Source: Leptolyngbya sp. Cla-17
GTDB taxonomy: Bacteria; Cyanobacteriota; Cyanobacteriia; Leptolyngbyales; Leptolyngbyaceae
DNA length: 64,000 nucleotides
NCBI RefSeq assembly: GCF_016807185.1
Contig: NZ_JAEVYN010000002.1
Location: 1,420,528-1,484,527 of the forward strand
Direction of reading: 5' to 3'
Positions 8,349-17,005 of this stretch are shown here, in pieces (position 1 is the stretch's first letter; each line of letters opens with the position of its first letter). Below the pieces are notes generated by a model. The model did no database searches. It saw only the letters and a program-made list of their open reading frames with translations, and had not been told where the DNA came from. A program made the translations under genes and the position numbers.

Positions 8349-9647
8349 ATGGGGATACGAATGAACCAAACAATCGGTGTGGCGTTGATGGGCAGTTTGC
8401 TGCTGGTGGGCTTAGTCAGTTTAGTAAAAGTGATGCCGCTTCACACTGCGATCGCATTGCCCCTCTTGCCTCAAACTCAGTCCGCCCAACCCAAATTTCG
8501 TATGGTTGCACAGAATACGACCGTTAGCCCAAAGTTGATCAATGCCAACACTCGTTTCGGCTTCAAGCTGTTTTCTGCCATAGCCAAACAAGATGATGGC
8601 AAGAATGTATTCATCTCACCGTCGAGTGTGGCGATCGCGCTGGCAATGGCCTACAACGGTGCAAATGGAGAAACCCAGCAGGCGATGGCACGAGCAATGG
8701 AACTGCAAGGCATGAGCTTGCAGGAACTCAACGAAGCAAATGCCACCCTAAAAACGATGCTGGCAAATCCTGATCCAGAGATACAACTGGCGATCGCCAA
8801 CTCCCTGTGGACTCGGCAAGGCATTTCCTTTAAATCAGAATTTCTTCAGCGCAACCGCCAGTTTTATCAAGCAAAGGTGAGTGAACTAGACTTTGGCAAT
8901 CCGCGATCGGTGGCGACCATCAACACGTGGGTCAGCCAAAATACGCGCGGCAAAATTGATGCCATCATCGACAGCATCGATTCGAGCGATGTCATGTTTT
9001 TGGTCAACGCCATCTATTTCAAAGGCAACTGGTCGCGTAAATTTGACCCACAAAACACAGCCCTTCAGCCGTTTTACTTGCCTAATAAACAGACCAAACA
9101 ACATCCCATGATGACTCAGGGCGGGGAGTATCGCTATTATGAAACCAGCCAATTCCAAGCAGTTAGCCTACCCTATGGCACCAAACGGCGGATGAGCCTC
9201 TATGTTTTCTTGCCCCAGTCGTCCTCTAGCCTTGCGAATTTTCAAAGGAATTTAACGGCTGAAAACTGGGAGCAATGGATGACTCAATTCCGCCAGCGCC
9301 AAGGTTCCATTCAGGTGCCGCGTTTCAAACTGGAATATGATGTGCAGCTGAAAAGCGCCCTTTCACAATTAGGTATGGCGGAAGCGTTCAGCAGTCGCGC
9401 CAACTTTTCAGGACTCAGCCAAGTTCCAACCAAAATTGATGAGGTAAAGCATAAAACTTTTGTGGAAGTGAATGAAACAGGCACCGAAGCCGCCGCAGTC
9501 ACCTCCATCGGTATTCGGACAACTTCTGCTAGACCGATAGAGGAGCCTTTTCGGATGCGCGTTGATCGCCCCTTCTTTTGTGCCATCCGTGACGACCAGA
9601 CTGGAACAGTGTTATTCATGGGTACCATCTCAAATCCAAAAATTTAG
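8349..9647 (+). CDS. Serpin family protease inhibitor, exported
   Basis: A full-length serpin of 432 residues with an N-terminal hydrophobic export segment (GVALMGSLLLVGLVSLV). Family landmarks are present: NVFISPSSVAIALAMAYNGA, FLVNAIYFKGNWSRKFD, and the C-terminal hinge and reactive loop. The hinge reads NETGTEAAAVTS, with small residues at P15-P9 as required for loop insertion, so it should be inhibitory and not a storage form. By counting from the conserved Glu (P17) the scissile bond falls near RTTSARP. An AGGAG six bases before the ATG supports this start. Target protease unknown; secreted or periplasmic action is inferred. Confidence 0.93.
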   Translation: MGIRMNQTIGVALMGSLLLVGLVSLVKVMPLHTAIALPLLPQTQSAQPKFRMVAQNTTVSPKLINANTRFGFKLFSAIAKQDDGKNVFISPSSVAIALAMAYNGANGETQQAMARAMELQGMSLQELNEANATLKTMLANPDPEIQLAIANSLWTRQGISFKSEFLQRNRQFYQAKVSELDFGNPRSVATINTWVSQNTRGKIDAIIDSIDSSDVMFLVNAIYFKGNWSRKFDPQNTALQPFYLPNKQTKQHPMMTQGGEYRYYETSQFQAVSLPYGTKRRMSLYVFLPQSSSSLANFQRNLTAENWEQWMTQFRQRQGSIQVPRFKLEYDVQLKSALSQLGMAEAFSSRANFSGLSQVPTKIDEVKHKTFVEVNETGTEAAAVTSIGIRTTSARPIEEPFRMRVDRPFFCAIRDDQTGTVLFMGTISNPKI

Positions 9648-9762
9648 CTCTATGATTGCAATAGCCTTTGTGACTGATTAACCTTGGAAGCTACCAGAAG
9701 ATAGAGGTCTTTAGAGTGAAATTAGTGCAATATTTTCTTAGTAAACATTGAGAGAGATCGAA

Positions 9763-11004
9763 GTGGCACCTATTGCGGCTGATCCTTTGATTGATTTGGC
9801 ATATCGACACACTGATTTGCAAATTACTGATATTCTTGCTCGTGCGACTGAAATTGCTGATTTCTGTGCAGCGAACGCGGCTGCCATAGACCGAAATGGC
9901 GCGTTTCCGATCGCAGAATTTGAGCGTATCGCCAAAGCCGATTTATTGGCAGCACCGCTACAGGCTCAGTTGGGCGGCGTTGGCTTAGGCATTGATGCAA
10001 ACACAACATACGAACTGCTGCTGTTGTTGAAACAAATAGGGCGCGGCAATTTGGCAGTCGGACGAATTTATGAAGGACACATCAATGCACTCCAACTGAT
10101 TCAAACCTTTGGCACACCTGCGCAAATTGAAGCCTATGCCAGTGATGCTCGCGATCGCCATAAGATTTTTGGAGTTTGGAATGCCGAAGCGGAGGATGGA
10201 GTCAAACTGCATTCCCTCAGCGATGATCAGCAAAATGAACGGTATCGCCTAGAAGGCTCAAAGACCTTTTGTTCTGGTTCTGGCTTTGTTGATCGTCCTT
10301 TTGCGAATGGGGCGCTACCCGATGGCAGTTGCCAAATGTGTATTGTGCCCATGGAGGAGGTGGCAACGGTCAGCGATCCATCTTGGTGGCAACCCTCTGG
10401 AATGCGAGCTACTGCTAGTTTTAAGGTGGATTTTAGTGGCGTTGAATTAGAGGCAACGTCATTAATTGGAAAACCAGGAGACTACTTTCGGCAACCGTGG
10501 CTCAGCGCAGGCGTGATTCGCTTTGCAGCCGTGCAGCTAGGCGGCGCAGAAGCGCTGTTGGATGCAACTCGCGAGTATTTGCAGAGCTTGAATCGAACGA
10601 GTGATCCTTATCAACAGCACCGATTAGGACGCATGGCGATCGCGATCGAAAGCGGCAATCTTTGGCTGCAAGGAGCGGCAAATCAAGTGAAAGCCTATGC
10701 GCCTATGTTTGGTGGCAACCCACATCATCCCCCCCAACAATCCGATCAACTGGTTGCCTACGCCAATATGGTGCGGACGGCGATCGAGCAGATTTGCATG
10801 GAGACAATCCAGTTGTGTGAACGATCAGTGGGAACGCGTGGCTTGCTACCGCCGCATCCCATGGAGCGGATCATCCGAGATTTAAGCTTGTATCTGCGTC
10901 AACCCGTTTTTGACGGAGCACTTGCCAATGTGGGTCAGTATGCTCTGTCTCAAGGAGTTCCTACCAGTTGTTTGTGGATGGGTGGATCTAATGCTGAGTG
11001 CTGA
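9763..11004 (+). CDS. Acyl-CoA dehydrogenase family protein
   Basis: About 413 residues with the acyl-CoA dehydrogenase layout: helical N-terminal domain (FERIAKADLLAAPLQAQLGGVGLG), beta middle domain (KTFCSGSGFVDR, WWQPSGMRATASF) and helical C-terminal domain (RQPWLSAGVIRFAAVQLGGAEALLDAT). Such FAD enzymes desaturate acyl thioesters, but this divergent branch is found beside sugar-modifying genes, so its substrate may not be a normal fatty acyl-CoA. A GAGAGAG stretch precedes the GTG at 9763; an in-frame TTG at 9748 is less likely. It overlaps the start region of the next gene and is probably the first gene of an operon with the PIG-L and methyltransferase genes. Confidence 0.85.
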   Translation: MAPIAADPLIDLAYRHTDLQITDILARATEIADFCAANAAAIDRNGAFPIAEFERIAKADLLAAPLQAQLGGVGLGIDANTTYELLLLLKQIGRGNLAVGRIYEGHINALQLIQTFGTPAQIEAYASDARDRHKIFGVWNAEAEDGVKLHSLSDDQQNERYRLEGSKTFCSGSGFVDRPFANGALPDGSCQMCIVPMEEVATVSDPSWWQPSGMRATASFKVDFSGVELEATSLIGKPGDYFRQPWLSAGVIRFAAVQLGGAEALLDATREYLQSLNRTSDPYQQHRLGRMAIAIESGNLWLQGAANQVKAYAPMFGGNPHHPPQQSDQLVAYANMVRTAIEQICMETIQLCERSVGTRGLLPPHPMERIIRDLSLYLRQPVFDGALANVGQYALSQGVPTSCLWMGGSNAEC

Positions 11005-11792
11005 GTGTTGTTTTGCTAGACGACGGGTTTATGAATCCTTTAGTTGATAGCCAATTTTCTTTTTCCAATCCGACCCTGTTACCATTGCGCTCCGTTGATA
11101 CGATCGCGACAAATTCTGTATTAGTCGTTGCGCCTCACCCAGACGATGAAACATTGGGTTGCGGTGGCGCGATCGCCCTGCTGCGGGCGTTGGGTTGTTC
11201 TGTTCAGGTTTTAGTCATCAGCGATGGCACCCTGTCTCATCCCCGTTCAGTTAAGTACCCGGCTCCATGTCTGCGGATACTGCGAGAAACAGAAACCCTA
11301 GAGGCCTTATCCATTTTAGGAATGAATCAAATTGCAACCTTTTTGCGATTGCAGGATGGTTCCATTCCAATTCTAAAATCACCCAGACTGCAAGAAGCAG
11401 TAGCTCGTTGTCGGGCATTCCTGAAAACATTGATGCCTGCAACCATCTTTCTGCCGTGGCGATTCGATCCCCACCCCGATCATCGAGCTACTTGGCAATT
11501 GATCCGCACCGCACTGATTGATTTAGAGCCGCCTAAAGCGTATGCACCGCGCATCCTTGAGTACCCAATTTGGGATTGGGACGTAGAGCAGCGACGAGGT
11601 TTTGCAGGTGAACAGGTAATCGGTTGGCGACTCGATGTTAGCAGCGTGTTAGAGATCAAACTGAGGGCGATCGCTGCTTATCGCTCTCAAACAACTGATT
11701 TAATTGATGATGATCCAGAAGGCTTTCGCCTCACGCCTGAGATGCTGGCTAACTTCGCTCAACCTTGGGAACTATATTTGGAGGAAGTTTGA
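10998..11792 (+). CDS. PIG-L family N-deacetylase
   Basis: The zinc-site motif HPDDE occurs in VVAPHPDDETLGCGGAI, with a second metal segment FLPWRFDPHPDHRA further on. PIG-L/LmbE enzymes remove acetyl groups from GlcNAc-type substrates such as GlcNAc-PI, GlcNAc-inositol or chitooligosaccharides. The first usable start is a GTG at 10998 that overlaps the upstream gene; an ATG at 11031 is the alternative. The stop codon overlaps the ATG of the methyltransferase gene (TGATG), so the pair is translationally coupled. In other bacteria PIG-L and methyltransferase domains of this kind can be fused. Confidence 0.9.
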   Translation: MLSVVLLDDGFMNPLVDSQFSFSNPTLLPLRSVDTIATNSVLVVAPHPDDETLGCGGAIALLRALGCSVQVLVISDGTLSHPRSVKYPAPCLRILRETETLEALSILGMNQIATFLRLQDGSIPILKSPRLQEAVARCRAFLKTLMPATIFLPWRFDPHPDHRATWQLIRTALIDLEPPKAYAPRILEYPIWDWDVEQRRGFAGEQVIGWRLDVSSVLEIKLRAIAAYRSQTTDLIDDDPEGFRLTPEMLANFAQPWELYLEEV

Positions 11793-12403
11793 TGGATTTG
11801 CCCCAAAAGCAAACACTTACGCCTGACTATTTCGACGCGCTCTATAGTCTTGACCCTGATCCCTGGAAGTTTGAAACGAGCGAATACGAAGCGCAGAAAT
11901 ATGCAGCAACTCTTGCTGCCTTATCCAAAGATCACTATCAATCGGCGCTTGAAATTGGCACTTCCATTGGTGTTTTAACCGAAATGCTGGCTGGTCGTTG
12001 CACCTCTCTACTATCAATCGATGTCTCAGAAATTGCTCAACAGCAGGCGATCACTCGTTGTCAGTCTCTATTAAACATCCGCTTTCAATTGATGTGCGTT
12101 CCGAAGGCTTACCCCAATGAACAATTTGACCTCACAGTGCTTTCAGAAGTCGGTTACTACTGGTGTCGAGAAGACCTCGAAAAAGCGCAGCAGTTGATGT
12201 TGCAGCATCTTGAACCGGGTGGACATCTCCTGCTGGTGCATTGGACACCCTACGACGATGACTATCACAATCCATTAAGTGGAGATGAAGTACATGAATC
12301 GTTCTTGGCATTGCCTAGTTCTCAGCTTAAGCACCTGAAGGGCGATCGCGCTGATAAATATCGACTTGATCTATTTGAACGAGTCGATGACGAGTCAACT
12401 TAG
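11792..12403 (+). CDS. NodS-like SAM-dependent methyltransferase
   Basis: A class I methyltransferase of about 203 residues: DPDPWKFETSEYEAQKY at the N-terminus is the NodS-family opening, then the SAM-binding motif ALEIGTSIGVLTEML, the acidic strand end SIDVSE, and FDLTVLSEVGYYW. NodS proteins N-methylate de-N-acetylated chitooligosaccharides, which fits a partner of the PIG-L deacetylase just upstream. GGAGG lies 7 bases before the ATG and the start overlaps the previous stop codon. The gene converges with the GT2 gene. Confidence 0.88.
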   Translation: MDLPQKQTLTPDYFDALYSLDPDPWKFETSEYEAQKYAATLAALSKDHYQSALEIGTSIGVLTEMLAGRCTSLLSIDVSEIAQQQAITRCQSLLNIRFQLMCVPKAYPNEQFDLTVLSEVGYYWCREDLEKAQQLMLQHLEPGGHLLLVHWTPYDDDYHNPLSGDEVHESFLALPSSQLKHLKGDRADKYRLDLFERVDDEST

Positions 12404-12484
12404 TCGCAGTGGCAGTATCATGCGTCCTGGCAAAGATTGAAGGGTAGATCGGGACTCATCCTCGAATTCATACTATAAACATTT

Positions 12485-13726
12485 TCATGCCATAGATGTT
12501 TGCTTTACCTTTCTGCGTTGCTGCCGCACAGGTTCCAGCAATAAGCGCAAATCATCAATTGCCTGTTCGATTTTGCTCGGAAACCAACGCTGTTGCCAAA
12601 TCCCTTCTTGCTCCTGTCGTTGTTCAACTTGCTCAAACAATTCGCCGAAAAATTGAGCTTGCACCAGCTGATCCCGCACCCAATCTTTTGTAATTCCTAA
12701 CCTATCGGCTGGCATTGCTACATCTTTTAGCGTGGGTTCATAGCCATTTTTTCTGTGTTGCCAGAGCGATCGCAGTTCTCGTTGGGCGTGCAAGCGAGTA
12801 GTGATTGCAGCGGCTGACTCAACTAGAAAGGACTGCTTTTCATGTTCCATGGCTGTCCATTGGCTCAACTGATCTGCTAAGCCATGTTGAGCGCGTCCCA
12901 CTTGTCGAGCTGAAGTCGTTGCCCGCACCAATGGACTGTGGCGAAAGCTAGCATCTATCCGCATCAGCGCCTGGTAAAGCGCAACATCTTCTGAAGTTCT
13001 GACGGGCGGTATGCCTCCAGCGCGTCCATACATCTCTGCGGTCACTGCCAGGCTCGCGCCATAGTGTTGAAAGTGGCGGGAGTGTACATCTAACGCATCC
13101 GGATCGAGATGAGCTTCTAGTTCAGCCACCAAAAAGCGATAACCGACTTCTCGAAGATGGCAAGCTCTCGTATACGGGGTTAGGGCAGCGCGATCGCGTC
13201 GATCTGTGACAATTCGCCCGCCAACAGCATCAGCACCACAATCAATTTCCTGTAGAGTAGCCGCAATCCAATTGGGAGCGACGCGGGTGTCTCCATCGGT
13301 CGAGGCGATAATACCTCGGCTACATCCAATTGAGATCAGGCGGTTGTATGCCTCATCCATCAACAGCTTTCGCACCCACCCAATGTGAGCATTCGCAGCA
13401 GAAAGTGTCTCCTCGACAACATGCAACGCCAAATGAGGATGCTGCTGAGCAAACCGATGAGCGATCGCAGCAGAATCATCCTCGCAATTGTTCGCCAATA
13501 AAATGATTTCGTAGCGCTTTGGATCAAGCGATAGGCCTGCTAAATCAGACTGATTGGCTAAAGCAGTTAATGTGCTTTGCAATCTCTCCGATTCATTCCG
13601 CACGGGAACAATGACACACACCTCGCATTGAGGCAGCGGAGGAGTCTGAACTAAAGAATGAGATTCGGCTTTAGGAAACCAATGAACCGATGGAGCCGCG
13701 ATCGCTTTGATGCAATCAACATTCAT
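12485..13726 (-). CDS. Glycosyltransferase family 2
   Basis: The GT-A fold begins CEVCVIVPVRNESERLQSTLTAL, with the DxD-type motif in IIASTDGDTRVAPNWI and a catalytic-region segment RTSEDVALYQALMRI. The C-terminal 120 residues are helical and charged with no membrane helix, so it is a soluble cytoplasmic transferase. It lies tail-to-tail with the methyltransferase gene and completes a four-gene set (dehydrogenase, deacetylase, methyltransferase, glycosyltransferase) that I infer makes or modifies an amino-sugar or glycolipid. Confidence 0.87.
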   Translation of the reverse strand: MNVDCIKAIAAPSVHWFPKAESHSLVQTPPLPQCEVCVIVPVRNESERLQSTLTALANQSDLAGLSLDPKRYEIILLANNCEDDSAAIAHRFAQQHPHLALHVVEETLSAANAHIGWVRKLLMDEAYNRLISIGCSRGIIASTDGDTRVAPNWIAATLQEIDCGADAVGGRIVTDRRDRAALTPYTRACHLREVGYRFLVAELEAHLDPDALDVHSRHFQHYGASLAVTAEMYGRAGGIPPVRTSEDVALYQALMRIDASFRHSPLVRATTSARQVGRAQHGLADQLSQWTAMEHEKQSFLVESAAAITTRLHAQRELRSLWQHRKNGYEPTLKDVAMPADRLGITKDWVRDQLVQAQFFGELFEQVEQRQEQEGIWQQRWFPSKIEQAIDDLRLLLEPVRQQRRKVKQTSMA

Positions 13727-13879
13727 AGGACAACCTACTGTTCGCCCAAACGCATTGGATAACCACAGTTAGATACATGATTAGAAGCTCTTAACCTGTT
13801 GTAATAAACATCATTGTGAATTGCTGTACTACAAACAGAATCTATCCCTTGATAGAATTTCGGCATTGGAGAATAAAGC

Positions 13880-14055
13880 ATGAAGTCAGATCAATTTGCT
13901 GCACTGCGCTGAGCGCAAGTTACGCATATTTGCAAGAATGGCGGTAGAAAAGGTAACCAGAATCACCCCTCAAAATGTTGTTCGCCTGACCTTTTTATCA
14001 ACAGTTTTAGAAATTCAAAATGATATGGTTGGGCGATCGCTGCTATTCAATAGAC
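13880..14055 (+). pseudogene. Possible gene remnant cut by the IS5-family element
   Basis: A GGAG precedes an ATG at 13880 that opens MKSDQFAALR and then meets a TGA. A shift of one base reopens a frame (AERKLRIFARMAVEKVTRI...) that runs without stops to the insertion sequence. If the element and one copy of its flanking AC are removed, this frame continues on the far side (NRHHERLLTPWDESGNV, up to about 15000). I do not recognise the family. Evidence is only frame continuity across the element, so this is a candidate decayed gene. Confidence 0.35.
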
Positions 14056-14950
14056 CTCTTGCGTGAATGTATGTAAGCAGCTAGAACTAGGTCAAGGAGG
14101 AGGATATTATGACCTACGAGCAACTTAGCCAACTTAAACCCGGAGCTTTCAAACGTCGATGTGGGGTTCACCTTGAAACGTTTGAGCAGATGGTAGCAAT
14201 ATTGCGTCCCGATCTTGACCGCAGGGGAAAACGGGGTGGACAGTGCAAATTAAGCGTAGAAGACCAATTGTTGGTCGTACTTGAATACTGGCGAGAATAC
14301 CGGACACAGTTTCATATCGCCACCACGTGGGGGATGAGCGAGTCAGCCGTATGTCGATTGATTCAAAAGGTGGAAGGATTATTGACCAATTCAGACCAGT
14401 TTCGGCTACCCGGCAAAAAGCAACTCTACCAGAATGCCAGTACTTGGAGCGTAGTGGCAGTGGATGTGACTGAAAGCCCCATTGAGCGTCCCCAAAAAAA
14501 CAGCGAGGCTACTACAGCGGCAAGAAAAAGCGGCATACCCTAAAAGCTCAAGTGGTAGTCAATCAAGCGACTGGACAGATTATCTGCACAGCCTTTGGCA
14601 AAGGGCGAGTCCATGACTTTCGCTTGTTCAAGCTCCATCGCCTGCCGATGCTGCCGGAGCAGTTGTGTTTAGCGGACAGAGGCTATCAGGGTATGGCAAC
14701 GCTACACCCCTGTAGTTGCACTCCAACCAAAAAGCCCCGTAAAGGCAAATTGAGCAAAGCTGAGCGGCAGCACAACCGAAATCTAGCCCGATTGCGAGTA
14801 GTCGCTGAGCATGTCAACCGCAAGCTCAAGATTTTTCGGATTCTGGCTGAACGCTATCGAAATCGACGCAAGCGCTTCGGGTTGCGCTTCAACCTGATTG
14901 CGGCGATCATCAACTGTGAACTTTCGCTCTCTTCTTGATTCACGCAAGAG
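14056..14950. mobile_element. IS5-family insertion sequence, 895 bp
   Basis: Perfect 13-base terminal inverted repeats bound the element: CTCTTGCGTGAAT at 14056-14068 and ATTCACGCAAGAG at 14938-14950. The dinucleotide AC flanks both ends and may be the target duplication. Size, inverted repeats and a two-frame transposase fit the IS427-type branch of IS5. Nothing looks broken, so it may be active. Confidence 0.85.
14109..14938 (+). CDS. IS5-family transposase, made by -1 frameshifting
   Basis: Frame 1 (from 14109, strong AAGGAGGAGG before the ATG) gives a helix-turn-helix domain and the first catalytic Asp (VVAVDVTESPIERP), then ends at 14543. Frame 2 supplies the rest: FGKGRVHDFRLFK, the second Asp in LCLADRGYQG, and a basic C-terminus ending at 14938. 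Between them lies A_AAA_AAC (14495-14501, in seven As). A -1 slip there reads QKKQRGYYSGKKKRHTLKAQ, the sequence expected for the family, giving one 276-residue DDE transposase. Programmed frameshifting at A-runs is established for this group, so I read it as intact, not a pseudogene. The stop codon overlaps the right inverted repeat. Confidence 0.82.
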
Positions 14951-15177
14951 ACATCATGAGCGATTGCTCACACCCTGGGATGAAAGTGGTAACGTCAGAT
15001 GAACTGGTTTAGAGGTCGAATTGGAACTAGCGCCAATCAGCCTGAGCAGGAGACTGACCGTACCCGCCCTTGGGACACCCATTTGTGCATTTCGCCGACT
15101 GCGAGACAGCACGCAAAGCAGGATCAATTAACGACATGGCGGGTGAACCAGCTTAACCCTAATCAAGGAGAAGCCTG
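14951..15177 (+). ncRNA. Non-coding leader of the IS110 element; candidate bridge RNA region
   Basis: About 200 bases before the IS110 transposase hold no reading frame of note. In the IS110 group the left end upstream of the transposase encodes a structured 'bridge' RNA that pairs with target and donor DNA. The length and position fit. I could not define the left boundary or fold it by eye; GGTTTAG and short CCC/GGG arms (CCCTTGGGACACCC) hint at stems. The IS5-proximal few tens of bases probably belong to the interrupted gene. Confidence 0.4.
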
Positions 15178-16506
15178 ATGCAAGTCACCCATGAGCGCTG
15201 CGCTGGAATTGATGTTCACAAAAAGACGGTCGTGGTCTGTTGCTTAAGTTTGGATATGAATGGGAAACCGCAGCGCGAAACCCGCACCTACGGTACGACC
15301 ATCCGCGAGTTGTTAAATCTGTGCGACTGGCTATCGAGTAGCGAGATCACGCACATTGCCATGGAAAGTACAGGGGAATATTGGAAACCCGTGTACAACG
15401 TATTGGAGAGCAGCTTTGAGGTGATAGTCGTGAACTCGCATCACTTCAAGCAAGTACCTGGACGCAAAACCGATGTCAAAGATGCCGAGTGGTTAGCCGA
15501 GCTACTGAGCTATGGACTCGTCCGTGGCAGTTTTATTCCACCCCTGCCCCAACGTGATTTGCGCGACTTGACCCGCCAGCGCACGACGCTGATTCGCGAA
15601 CGCGCGAGTGTCATCAATCGCCTGCAAAAAGTGTTGGAATGGGCAAATCTGAAGCTGGCATCGGTGGTCAGTGACATCGGGGGAGTCTCGTCGCGCGCCA
15701 TACTCAAAGCACTGGTGGCAGGAGTTGAAGACCCAGAAGCCCTCGCTGAACTTGCCAGAGGACGCATGCGATCCAAGCAAGCCGAACTGATTGCAGCGCT
15801 CTCGGGTCGAGTGCGGGACCATCATCGGTTCTTGATCCAAATGCATCTCGACCATCTAGAGTTTCTCGACCGCCAGCTCAAACCGTTTGACGCGCGAATC
15901 GAGCAGTTGATTGAGCAGCACATGCCTCCGGTCGAAGTCCTCGTTCCGGCGGCTGAATCCAAGCCTCAGACAGATTCTTCCTCTGACCTGCCGTTGGCGT
16001 GGCAGCAAGCGATGCCGTTGCTCGACAGCATTCCGGGAATCGCCCGTCACAGTGCTCAACTGCTGCTGGCAGAAATCGGGAGTGATATGCGACGCTTTCC
16101 CAGCGCCGCGCATCTGTGTAAGTGGGCTGGGGTTTGTCCGGGCAATCATGAGAGTGCGGGCAAACAATACTCTGGCAAAACTCCACCCGCAAATCGCTGG
16201 TTGCGAAGCATCTTGGTACAAATGGCAAATGCTGCTGTGCGCTGCAAAGCCTCCCATTTTGCTACGGTCTATCGCCGACTTGCGTCCCGTCGGGGACACA
16301 AACGCGCCATTGTTGCCGTCGCCCACCGCCTGTTGATTGCGGTCTATCACATCCTCAAACAACACCAACCCTACCGCGACTACCGCACTACCGATTCGGG
16401 GCAACGCACCCAACACCAACTGCTCCAAACCTTGCAGCACCGGATAGAGCGGTTGGGATATCAGGTTCAATTAACGCCCCTTACCGCCCCTCAACCACCG
16501 AGCTAG
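15178..16506 (+). CDS. IS110-family transposase (DEDD recombinase)
   Basis: A 442-residue, apparently full-length protein. The N-terminal RuvC-like DEDD domain shows GIDVHKKTVVVCCL, MESTGEYWKPVYNVL and GRKTDVKDAEWLAELL. The C-terminal transposase_20 domain has IPGIARHSAQLLLAEIG and FPSAAHLCKWAGVCPGNHESAGK, including the region of the catalytic Ser. AAGGAG lies upstream of the ATG. It works by RNA-guided, DEDD/Ser recombination without target duplication. The right end must lie within a few tens of bases of the stop codon, because truncated rhodanese coding sequence resumes there. Confidence 0.92.
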   Translation: MQVTHERCAGIDVHKKTVVVCCLSLDMNGKPQRETRTYGTTIRELLNLCDWLSSSEITHIAMESTGEYWKPVYNVLESSFEVIVVNSHHFKQVPGRKTDVKDAEWLAELLSYGLVRGSFIPPLPQRDLRDLTRQRTTLIRERASVINRLQKVLEWANLKLASVVSDIGGVSSRAILKALVAGVEDPEALAELARGRMRSKQAELIAALSGRVRDHHRFLIQMHLDHLEFLDRQLKPFDARIEQLIEQHMPPVEVLVPAAESKPQTDSSSDLPLAWQQAMPLLDSIPGIARHSAQLLLAEIGSDMRRFPSAAHLCKWAGVCPGNHESAGKQYSGKTPPANRWLRSILVQMANAAVRCKASHFATVYRRLASRRGHKRAIVAVAHRLLIAVYHILKQHQPYRDYRTTDSGQRTQHQLLQTLQHRIERLGYQVQLTPLTAPQPPS

Positions 16507-16976
16507 TCCTCTATTTTCAAAGCAGTTCTAATTTACTCAAAAGATTCATCCGCCTCAAATTCCCGCTCGTTCCCCGACTGACGACGCTAGAATTTGCTCA
16601 GATGGGGGATTCAGAGGAATTTCATCCACTGGTTTTAGACGCAAGAAGTGAGGAGGAGTATGCCGTCAGCCATCTGATCGGCGCAAGACGAATTGATATC
16701 AACTCTGTCCCTATAGAACAGGTGCTTAAAGCGTCGAGGAATCAAGCGATCGTTATCTACTGCTCCATTGGCTATCGAAGTGCAAAAGTGGTTCAACAGC
16801 TTCAACACGCTGGTTTCAATCAAGTTTTCAACCTGGAGGGCGGTCTATTTCAATGGGCAAATGAAGATCGCCCATTGGTTCATGCGGGGCAACCGACCCA
16901 ACGGGTTCACCCTTACAATGCTGTGTGGGGAGTGCTAATAGAAAGGCGACATACTGAACCGGGACGCGTGGAGTGA
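16507..16976 (+). pseudogene. Rhodanese-like domain protein, 5' end removed by IS110
   Basis: From the first ATG (16602) the frame gives 124 residues with a rhodanese domain: LVLDARSEEEYAVSHLIGARRID, active-site loop YCSIGYRSAK (Cys present) and GGLFQWA. However, coding sequence in the same frame continues upstream of that ATG (LKRFIRLKFPLVPRLTTLEFAQ), and LTTLEFAQ matches the usual start of a rhodanese domain. It runs without an ATG to the edge of the IS110 element. The native N-terminus was therefore probably lost on insertion. A shortened protein from 16602 could still be made but would miss the first strand. The next gene starts 30 bases downstream, so it was likely co-transcribed. Confidence 0.7.
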
Positions 16977-17005
16977 CGGCTCAGCTACACCAATAGTTGG
17001 AAACC

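Noticed and set aside
14109..14938. Calling the IS5 transposase a frameshifted pseudogene
   Set aside because: The break lies exactly at an A_AAA_AAC slippery site and the -1 product matches the family, so programmed frameshifting is more likely.
16602..16976. Treating the rhodanese ATG at 16602 as the true start of an intact gene
   Set aside because: The domain's first strand and helix are coded upstream of it in the same frame and run into the IS110 edge.
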